From positions 1-55,914 of the forward strand of contig CANGJB010000019.1 in the NCBI GenBank assembly GCA_947453945.1: a stretch of 55,914 nt of DNA, given 5' to 3'. The notes under the pieces were generated by a model. That model saw nothing but the letters and a program-made list of their open reading frames with translations, was not told where the DNA came from and did not search any database. Of this stretch, positions 1-6,491 are shown piece by piece. How positions within the stretch are numbered: the first letter of the stretch is position 1; every line of letters starts with the position of its first letter. The translations under genes and the position numbers were made by a program. Origin of the DNA: Sphingomonadaceae bacterium (GTDB lineage Bacteria > Pseudomonadota > Alphaproteobacteria > Sphingomonadales > Sphingomonadaceae).

Positions 1-218
1 GGATCGATACGCTGGTGGCCGAACTGCGCGCGCTGATCGGGCCCGAAGGCGGCGCGCGGATGACCGGCGGCGGCTTTGGCGGCGCGGTCGTGGCATTGTG
101 CCCGGCAGACCGCGCCGACGCAGTGCTGGGCGCCCTCACCTATCGCAAACCCGATGGCACGCCGCCGCTGGTACTGCGCGAAACTGCCTGCGACGGGGCT
201 GGCCTCGTCATGTCGTGA
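1..218 (+). CDS. galK: Galactokinase, C-terminal fragment
   Basis: Only the last 71 codons are in the window; the reading frame enters at base 3 and stops at 216-218. The peptide carries [15 protein letters not shown], the third conserved motif of GHMP kinases in its galactokinase form (family knowledge: G-S/A-R-M-T-G-x-G-F-G-G). Galactokinase phosphorylates galactose at C1 in the cytoplasm as the first Leloir step. The GH68 gene follows after a 72-base gap on the same strand, so the two may be co-transcribed. Another GHMP sugar kinase cannot be excluded from this fragment, but the motif is closest to GalK. Confidence 0.85.
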   Translation, partial: IDTLVAELRALIGPEGGARMTGGGFGGAVVALCPADRADAVLGALTYRKPDGTPPLVLRETACDGAGLVMS

Positions 219-290
219 TCCCGCCGAATCTTCCGCCTACCGGGCGGCCCCATGGCGCCGCCGCTTGCTTGCTTTCAGGACCGACCATCC

Positions 291-1445
291 ATGCCCGTAC
301 TGACGACTACGACAACCTTCTGGACCAGTGAGCACCTCGGCGCGCTGCAGATCGAACCCTGCCATCAGATCCCGCTGGTTGATGGCAGCAGCTTGCACCA
401 CCCGCTGCCGGGCATGGACTTGTGGGACTTGTGGCCACTGCAGCTTGCAGACGGCAGCACCGTGGCTATCGATGGCTGGACGCTGTGGTTCGTGCTTTCC
501 GCGCCTGCCGGGGCAGATCCCGAAGCGCGGCACGACATTGTCCGCATCCGCCTGATGGGGGCGCGCGGCAGCGAATGGCGCGATCATGGCAATGCCCTGC
601 CTGATGGGTTCTGCCCCGGCAGCCGCGAATGGGCAGGATCGGCGCGCTACGACCCCGCAACGCGCGCGGTCACGCTCTACTGGACCGCATCGGGCCTGCG
701 CGGCGAGGAGCCGAGGAGCTTCACGCAGCGCATGTTCGAGGCGACTGGCACGCTGACCGGCGCCACGCTGGCCGGCGGCGCAGAGGGCTTTGCCATCGAA
801 GGCTGGAGCACGCCGCGCGAGATCGCAGGCGGGCCGATCCCGCACTATGTGCTGGTGACGGCTGCGGAAGGCGTGCCCGGCATGATCAAGGGTTTCCGCG
901 ATCCTGCCCATTTCCGCGATCCGGCGGACGGGGCGGACTACCTGCTGTTCACCGGCTCGCTCAAAGAATCGGCGAGCCCCTGGAACGGGTGCATCGGCCT
1001 GCTGCGGCGCGAGGGCGACAGCTGGGCCGTGCTGCCGCCGCTGCTGAGCGCGGACGGGTTCAACAACGAGCAGGAGCGCCCACATATCGTGCTGCACGGC
1101 GGGCGCTATTACCTGTTCTGGTCGACCCAGCGGAAGGTCTTTGCACCGGATGGGCCCAACGGGCCGAACGGGCTTTACGGCATGGTGGCGCAGAGCATGG
1201 AAGGGCCGTGGCTGCCGCTCAATGGCAGCGGACTGGTGGCAGGCAATCCGGACGAAGCGCCGGTGCAGACCTACAGCTGGTGGGTGACGGCCGACCTCAC
1301 CGTGCACGGCTTTGTCGATTATCCCAATTCCTTGCGCGGCAATGACTTTGGCGACGCGGCATGGCGGCGGGCGCATTTCAGCGGGGTGCCGGCGGAGCCG
1401 TTCCGCCTCGTGCTCGATGACACGCGCGCGGACGTTGCGGCGTGA
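291..1445 (+). CDS. Glycoside hydrolase family 68 (levansucrase / invertase type)
   Basis: Protein of 384 residues that cleaves sucrose-type fructosides and transfers the fructosyl group to water or to a growing fructan. GH68 landmarks are visible: the WD nucleophile motif in DLWDLWPLQ (Asp46), the RDP motif (Arg203-Asp204) that stabilises the transition state, and the acid/base glutamate in EQERPH (Glu262). The ATG at 291 is chosen over the one at 252 because AGGA lies ten bases upstream and the first 13 residues of the longer form look non-coding. There is no signal peptide; the related Zymomonas GH68 enzymes are also exported without a classical one, so location is open. The stop overlaps the next start (GTGA), giving tight coupling to the fructokinase. 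Whether it mainly hydrolyses or polymerises cannot be read from the sequence. Confidence 0.9.
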   Translation: MPVLTTTTTFWTSEHLGALQIEPCHQIPLVDGSSLHHPLPGMDLWDLWPLQLADGSTVAIDGWTLWFVLSAPAGADPEARHDIVRIRLMGARGSEWRDHGNALPDGFCPGSREWAGSARYDPATRAVTLYWTASGLRGEEPRSFTQRMFEATGTLTGATLAGGAEGFAIEGWSTPREIAGGPIPHYVLVTAAEGVPGMIKGFRDPAHFRDPADGADYLLFTGSLKESASPWNGCIGLLRREGDSWAVLPPLLSADGFNNEQERPHIVLHGGRYYLFWSTQRKVFAPDGPNGPNGLYGMVAQSMEGPWLPLNGSGLVAGNPDEAPVQTYSWWVTADLTVHGFVDYPNSLRGNDFGDAAWRRAHFSGVPAEPFRLVLDDTRADVAA

Positions 1446-2317
1446 GCGCCGCGCGCTTCGGCCTGATCGAGGCGGGCGGCACCAAGTTCGTGCTGGGTGT
1501 GGCCGATGCCGAGCGGCGCATTCTCGCGCGCAGCCGCATCCCGACGACAACGCCTGAGGAAACACTCGGCGCGGCGGCGGAGTGGTTCGCAGCGCAGGGC
1601 GATGACTATGCGGCATTCGGCATCGCCTCGTTCGGGCCGCTAGACCTCGATCCCGCCTCGCCCGGCTTTGGCTGCGTTCGCCCCACGCCCAAGCCGCACT
1701 GGAGCGGGGCAAGACTGATCGCGCCCTTTGCGAGCCGCTTCGGCGTGCCGGTGGCGATCGATACCGACGTGAACGGTGCGGCGCTGGCCGAGGCGCGCTG
1801 GGGTGCCGGAGCTGGACTGGGTTCGGTGCTCTACCTCACCATCGGAACCGGGATCGGCGGCGGCTTCTGCAGCCATGGACAATTGCTGCAAGGGCTTTCC
1901 CACCCCGAGATGGGGCATATCCGCATGCCGCGCCATCCCGAGGATATGGACTTTGCCGGGACCTGCCCGTTCCACGGCGATTGCCTTGAGGGGCTGGCCT
2001 GCGGGCCCGCGGTGATCGCGCGCTGGGGCTGCTCGCTTTCGGAGCTGCCCGAGGACCATCCCGGCAAGCGGATCATAGCGTGGTACATCGGCCGCGCGCT
2101 GGCGACATTCCAGACAGTTATGGAGCCTGCGCGGATCGTGCTGGGCGGCGGGGTGACGGCGACGGAGGGCCTGCTCGATCTGATCCGCGCAGAAGCTCTG
2201 GCGGCGAACGGTGGCTATACCGTGGGCAGGATCGACGAGCTGATCGTGCCGCCGGGGCTTGGCGATGATGCGGGCCTGCTGGGCGCGCTGGCGCTGGCGC
2301 TCAGGTCGATTCCCTGA
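1442..2317 (+). CDS. ROK-family fructokinase
   Basis: Protein of 291 residues that phosphorylates fructose with ATP. The N-terminal phosphate loop reads EAGGTKFVLGV, followed by IDTDVNGAALAE with the catalytic aspartate, and IGTGIGGGF. The ROK zinc motif is complete: GHIRMP, then CPFHGDCLEGLACGPA around residues 165-190, which is the fructokinase version of the signature. It starts at GTG within the stop of the GH68 gene, so fructose released by GH68 would be phosphorylated by its translational partner. The 3' end overlaps the end of the convergent lacI-type gene by 17 bases. Confidence 0.92.
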   Translation: MSAARFGLIEAGGTKFVLGVADAERRILARSRIPTTTPEETLGAAAEWFAAQGDDYAAFGIASFGPLDLDPASPGFGCVRPTPKPHWSGARLIAPFASRFGVPVAIDTDVNGAALAEARWGAGAGLGSVLYLTIGTGIGGGFCSHGQLLQGLSHPEMGHIRMPRHPEDMDFAGTCPFHGDCLEGLACGPAVIARWGCSLSELPEDHPGKRIIAWYIGRALATFQTVMEPARIVLGGGVTATEGLLDLIRAEALAANGGYTVGRIDELIVPPGLGDDAGLLGALALALRSIP

Positions 2318-3305
2318 CCAGCAGGCGCGGCTGGAGGATGACCGAATGGATCTCCTCCCCCGCGATGCGCTGGACAACGCTGTTCACGAGGTTTTCCGCG
2401 CCCTGCTCCAGATCCTGCGCGATCGTGGTGAGCGGGGGCATGGTGTGTTCGCCCAGCGGCAACCCGTCGTAACCGATCACTTTCACATCGCCCGGCACCG
2501 ACAAGCCCTGTTCGGCCAGAACCCGCATCGCGGTGACGGCAATAACATCCGAAGCGGCAACGATGCCATCGGGCCGATGGGCTTTCGCGCGGAGATACTT
2601 GCCGATCTCGCCCATCGCCGCCTCGGCCACGAGGTGCGTGGGCACCACGTTGAATTGCACGCTGCCGCCCGCTTTCGAGACAACCGAGCGGCAGCCTTCG
2701 AGCCGCTGACCGATCTCGATCGCGCGCGGATCGCCGAAGAACACGATGTTGCGGCAACCGCGCTCGATCAGATGCTGCGCGGCAAGCGCGCCGCCGCGGT
2801 AGTTGTCCGACCCCACCGAGCAATGTGCCTGCCCCGCGATGTGCGAGCCCCACACCACCAGCGGACGATAGAGCTCCGCCACGCGGTCGAGCACGGCGGA
2901 CTGGTCGGACTGACCGATCACGATGATCCCGTCCGACTGGCCCGAGCGAGCGAGCTTGAGCAGCCAGTCCTCGTCCGTCGGCACCACGCGCGAGAGGAGC
3001 AGGCTGTAGCCGCGCCCCGTCAGCTTGTCTGCCAGCAGGCCGAGCATGGTGATGAAGAACGGATCAGAGATATTCTGCCGCACTTCGTGGCCCAGCGGGA
3101 TGACCACACCGATCGTCCCCGTCTTGCGCATGCGCAAGTTGCGTGCGGTGGCATTGGGCGTGAAGCCGTGCTGGCGCGCAAGCGCCACGATCATGTCACG
3201 CGTGGCGGGCGTAACGAGGTTCGAGCCCGACAGCGCACGCGAAACCGTGCCGCTGGTGACACCGGCAAGCTCGGCAAGTTCCTTCAGGGTCTTGGGCGCG
3301 GTCAT
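2301..3305 (-). CDS. LacI-family transcriptional regulator
   Basis: Repressor of 334 residues. The N-terminal helix-turn-helix and hinge are clear: LKELAELAGVTSGTVSRAL, then FTPNATARNLRMRKTGTIGVV, followed by a periplasmic-binding-protein-like effector domain (residues about 60-334) with FVASDVIAVTAMRVLAEQG-type sequence. The ATG at 3305 is chosen because the LacI homology begins right there; the frame open further upstream lacks it. It lies 26 bases behind the TPR/2OG gene and is codirectional with the halogenase and TonB receptor, so it is probably the local sugar-responsive regulator. A candidate operator lies upstream of the receptor gene. Confidence 0.93.
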   Translation of the reverse strand: MTAPKTLKELAELAGVTSGTVSRALSGSNLVTPATRDMIVALARQHGFTPNATARNLRMRKTGTIGVVIPLGHEVRQNISDPFFITMLGLLADKLTGRGYSLLLSRVVPTDEDWLLKLARSGQSDGIIVIGQSDQSAVLDRVAELYRPLVVWGSHIAGQAHCSVGSDNYRGGALAAQHLIERGCRNIVFFGDPRAIEIGQRLEGCRSVVSKAGGSVQFNVVPTHLVAEAAMGEIGKYLRAKAHRPDGIVAASDVIAVTAMRVLAEQGLSVPGDVKVIGYDGLPLGEHTMPPLTTIAQDLEQGAENLVNSVVQRIAGEEIHSVILQPRLLVREST

Positions 3306-3331
3306 GGCTTGGGCATCGCAGGGCTTTGTCT

Positions 3332-4708
3332 TCAGGCGGAGGTGGGAACCACATCGAAGGCAATGTTGAGCCGTTCTCCCGCCGCGAACGGATAGGTCCC
3401 ATGCCACAGGATCGAGGGGAAAACCACCATCCGGCCAGCGCGGGGCGGGATCACCGCATAAGGCGCAAGATCAAGGCCAAGCTCGTCCGGCGGAGCGCCG
3501 AGGTGCAGCGCGCCGGCCGGGGCGGGGCCGGGATCATCGGGCAGCGCGACATAGAGCACGGCAGACAGCCAGCCGACGGGATGGCTGTGCGTGACATTGA
3601 AGCCCCCTGCCCCCAGCCGCACCGACCAGCTGCCGGACAGGCGCAAGCCTCCGCGCAGGCGGCCCAATACGGGATGGCCGGGATCGGGCGGGGGAATCGC
3701 GCTCACGAAATCGCGCAAGGCGTCCATTGCCCGCGCGCGGACCGTGCCCAGCAGTGGTTCATGGCGCAGCAGGATGGATCGGTCGGTCTGCGTGCCGCCG
3801 CGCACCGATTGTTCGGCATAGGGTAGCGAGGCTGTGTGGAGGCGGCGCAAAAGCGCTGCAAGGTCTGCAATTTCGGCAGCAGAGAGGCCGGGATCGAGCA
3901 CGCCGTGGAGCAAGGGGTCGCCATCAAGCCACGCGGCCTGCGGATCCCCGAGCAGGCGCCAGGCGGTGGAGAGATAAGGCCAGACTTGCCCGGCGAGGTG
4001 CGTTGCCGTGAGCGGAAGCGCGAGATCGCGCGCGGTGGCGGCATCACCGCCGCGCAGTGCGGTGCGGATGCGGCAGAGCGCCAGGAAATCGTCTTCCACC
4101 CCCGCCAGCGCCGCAAGGCGGGCCTGCGCATCGGCAAGATCGCCGCTTTCGCTGGCAAGGAAGGCGCGGGCAATGGCAAGCGGGCGGGTTTCGCCGAGCT
4201 GCGCGGCGGCGGCATCGAGAATGCGGCGGGCGGCGGGCCAATCGCGCTGCTGTGCGCGCAAGGTGAACCAGCCGAGCCACAGGCCCTGATGGCGCGGCTG
4301 CGCCTTGACCGCTTCGGCAAAGCCCGCGTCATGGGTTTCGGCATCGCCATGGCTGAAGCGCAAGCTGGCGAGCACGCGCTGGCCTTCGAGCCAGTCTGGC
4401 CAGGCTGCCAGCGCGCGCGCAAGAAGGCCCTCTGCATCTGCCTGCCGGCCTTCCGAAGCGAGCGCGAGGGCGTGGTTCTTGAGCACATCCGGGTTCTCCG
4501 GCCAGAGCCGCGCGGCTGTGGCAAAGAGCGCGGCGGCGGGGTGGCCGAGTTCATAGGCCGACTGCGCCCGCAGGAACGCGGTGAGCGGATCGGAGGGCGC
4601 AAGCCGCGCGGCTTCGGCAATCGCGCGGTCAGCGCCGGCCATATCCTGTACAGCGCGCAGGCCCCGCGCCCGCTCGCGCCAGAGTTCGGCCTCGGCAGGG
4701 TCCGCCAC
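3332..4708 (-). CDS. TPR-repeat protein with C-terminal 2OG-Fe(II) oxygenase-like domain
   Basis: Protein of 458 residues without a signal peptide. Residues about 1-270 are rich in paired Ala/Leu/Trp helices of tetratricopeptide type (for example AELGHPAAALFATAARLWPENP-like spacing). The last 130 residues have the look of a putative 2-oxoglutarate/Fe(II) dioxygenase: NVTHSHPVGWLSAVLYV (His, with a second His two residues on), then RMVVFPSILWHGTYPF with a distal His and ERLNIAFDV with a possible oxoglutarate-binding Arg. The halogenase stops only five bases upstream, so the two are surely coupled. From memory, genes of this type accompany halogenases in TonB-receptor loci of Caulobacterales, Xanthomonadales and sphingomonads; substrate and reaction are unknown. 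Confidence 0.75.
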   Translation of the reverse strand: MADPAEAELWRERARGLRAVQDMAGADRAIAEAARLAPSDPLTAFLRAQSAYELGHPAAALFATAARLWPENPDVLKNHALALASEGRQADAEGLLARALAAWPDWLEGQRVLASLRFSHGDAETHDAGFAEAVKAQPRHQGLWLGWFTLRAQQRDWPAARRILDAAAAQLGETRPLAIARAFLASESGDLADAQARLAALAGVEDDFLALCRIRTALRGGDAATARDLALPLTATHLAGQVWPYLSTAWRLLGDPQAAWLDGDPLLHGVLDPGLSAAEIADLAALLRRLHTASLPYAEQSVRGGTQTDRSILLRHEPLLGTVRARAMDALRDFVSAIPPPDPGHPVLGRLRGGLRLSGSWSVRLGAGGFNVTHSHPVGWLSAVLYVALPDDPGPAPAGALHLGAPPDELGLDLAPYAVIPPRAGRMVVFPSILWHGTYPFAAGERLNIAFDVVPTSA

Positions 4709-4713
4709 GCGCC

Positions 4714-6228
4714 TCAGGCCGCTGCGGCAGCGCCGGTGAGGCCGGCGATATAGGCCTCGTGGCTGGGCAAGCGCGCGGCCTCGGCGGCCATGCCGGCACG
4801 CAGCTTGGCGAGGTATTCGCGCGCATCGACGCCGCGGTGCTCAATCAGCGGGTCGAGCCCTTCGGGATAGTTGTGCTGGCCGATATGGACCGCCAGCCAC
4901 GATGGCGGCGCAAACAAGTCCATCTCGCGGGCGATCAGGCGGCCATGGCGGCGGAAGTGCTCCAGCTTGAGCGCCAGCGTTTCCGGCACGTCCATCGCGG
5001 AAACATAGCGCCAGAGTTCGTGATCCTGCCGCTGCGTGAGCTTGTAGTGGAGGATGATGAAGTCCCGAATGCGGTCGGTTTCGGCGTGGGCGATGCGGTT
5101 GAATTCGTCGATCGTCGCATGATCGAAATCGCGATCCGGGAACAGGCCGATGAGCTTGGAGATATTGGCCTGAATCAGGTGAATCGAGGTCGATTCCAGC
5201 GGTTCGAGGAAGCCGCTTGAAAGGCCGACCGCGATGACGTTGCGGTTCCAGTGCTGCTTGCGGCGGCCGGTGCGGAAGCGCACGAAACGCGGATCGCCCA
5301 GCGCTTCGCCATCGAGGCGCGAGGCGAGCAGGCTGGCGGCCTTGTCATCGTCCAAGAACTGGCTGGAATAGACATAGCCGTTGCCGATACGGTGCTGCAG
5401 CGGGATGCGCCATTGCCAGCCGGCCTCGCGCGCGGTGGAGCGGGTGTAGGGGGTGGGCGGGCCGGCGCTGGCGCAGGGCATGGCCACCGCGCGGTCGCAG
5501 GGCAGCCAGTGGCTCCAGTCCTCAAACCCGGTCTTCAGCGCGCCTTCGATCAGCAGCGCGCGCAGGCCCGAGCAATCGATGAAGAGATCGGCCTCCAGCC
5601 TCTGTCCGCCCTCGAGGGTGACGCTTTCGACGAAGCCGGTTTCGCCGTTCAGCGTGACATCGTTGATCTTGCCTTCGACGCGAGTGACCCCGCGCGCTTC
5701 GGCATGGCGGCGCAAATAGGCGGCATAGAGCGCGGCATCGAAATGATAGGCATAGTCAAAGGTGGAGAGCAGCGAGCGCTGATCGGGCACCGGGCGCGCC
5801 ATGCGGCCTGCGCGCGCGATCTGCCAGGCCATTGAGAGCTCTTCGAGCGGAAACGCGCCGGGTTCCTCGCGCGTCTTCAGCCAATACTGGTGCAGCGGCA
5901 CCATATCAAAATTGCGCCCGTGCGGGCCGAAGGGGTGGAAATAGCGGCTGCCGTTGCGGCCCCAATCGACGAATTCAATGCCGAGCTTGAAGGTGCCGCG
6001 CGTCTCGCGGATGAAATCGGCCTCGCTGATGCCCAGCGTCTCGTTGAACAGGCGGATTGGCGGGATCGTAGCCTCGCCCACGCCGACGATGCCGATCTCG
6101 TCGGATTCGACAAGCGTGATCTTGCAATCGGCGCGCAGCATCGTGGCGAGCATGGCTGCCGACATCCAGCCAGCAGACCCGCCGCCGACGACCAGCACCG
6201 AACGGATCCGCCGATCCCCTTCGTTCAC
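4714..6228 (-). CDS. Flavin-dependent tryptophan-halogenase-like protein
   Basis: Protein of 504 residues. The FAD-binding motif is VVGGGSAGWM near the N-terminus, the family WxWxIP motif appears as GWQWRIPL, the halogenase lysine lies in TFKLGIEFVDW, and the conserved glutamate in FLEPLESTSIHLIQ. These hallmarks predict hypohalous acid chemistry with a lysine relay. GTG at 6228 is chosen because GGGAGA sits six to seven bases upstream; an in-frame TTG lies at 6246. It would need a separate flavin reductase, not seen here. Next to a TonB receptor it belongs with the BrvH/Xanthomonas group, whose members brominate indole in vitro but whose natural substrates are unknown. The substrate here is not predictable. 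Confidence 0.88.
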   Translation of the reverse strand: MNEGDRRIRSVLVVGGGSAGWMSAAMLATMLRADCKITLVESDEIGIVGVGEATIPPIRLFNETLGISEADFIRETRGTFKLGIEFVDWGRNGSRYFHPFGPHGRNFDMVPLHQYWLKTREEPGAFPLEELSMAWQIARAGRMARPVPDQRSLLSTFDYAYHFDAALYAAYLRRHAEARGVTRVEGKINDVTLNGETGFVESVTLEGGQRLEADLFIDCSGLRALLIEGALKTGFEDWSHWLPCDRAVAMPCASAGPPTPYTRSTAREAGWQWRIPLQHRIGNGYVYSSQFLDDDKAASLLASRLDGEALGDPRFVRFRTGRRKQHWNRNVIAVGLSSGFLEPLESTSIHLIQANISKLIGLFPDRDFDHATIDEFNRIAHAETDRIRDFIILHYKLTQRQDHELWRYVSAMDVPETLALKLEHFRRHGRLIAREMDLFAPPSWLAVHIGQHNYPEGLDPLIEHRGVDAREYLAKLRAGMAAEAARLPSHEAYIAGLTGAAAAA

Positions 6229-6274
6229 GTTCTTTCTCCCACTCAACCTCTACCGAGACTGCATTTGTTCAAAT

Positions 6275-6372
6275 CGTCATTCGTCACCCCCGCGCAGGCG
6301 GGGGTCCAGAGCGCCAGATTCTGACCTGTCGCTTGCCCGGCTCTGGCTTCCCGCCTGCGCGGGAATGACGAA
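6275..6372. repeat. Interspersed inverted repeat, GTCATTC(C)CGCGCAGGCGGG type
   Basis: The left arm (about 6275-6305) and the reverse complement of the right arm (about 6345-6372) share TTCGTCA followed by CCCGCGCAGGCGGG. The two arms flank about 40 bases. Elements of this type are scattered between genes in many alphaproteobacteria and give a recognisable false peptide when translated. It lies between the TonB receptor and halogenase genes and can fold into a long hairpin in either transcript. Confidence 0.8.
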
Positions 6373-6414
6373 AGCTGGGAACGCGCTGCGTCTTCATGGA
6401 TGCAGGCATACGCA

Positions 6415-6458
6415 AAAAGGGGTGGGTGCGGAACCGTCTGGCCGCGCCCACCCCTTTT
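6415..6458 (-). terminator. Rho-independent terminator behind the TonB receptor gene
   Basis: A 17-base-pair stem (6415-6431 with 6442-6458, one G-T pair) closes a ten-base loop. On the minus strand it ends in a run of T from the A-tract at 6414-6418. It begins 34 bases after the receptor stop, so most receptor transcripts should end here and the halogenase gene downstream should be read less, or from its own promoter. Confidence 0.85.
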
Positions 6459-6491
6459 CAATCAGCCCGCCCTTGCGGAGCCGCCAAGCTA

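Noticed and set aside
237..1712. Long minus-strand open frame of about 490 codons across GH68 and ROK genes
   Set aside because: Antisense to two genes with clear catalytic motifs; typical by-product of high GC, with no recognisable motif.
6243..6461. Apparent small protein between halogenase and receptor
   Set aside because: It translates the interspersed repeat and terminator; the peptide is the false protein known from such repeats.
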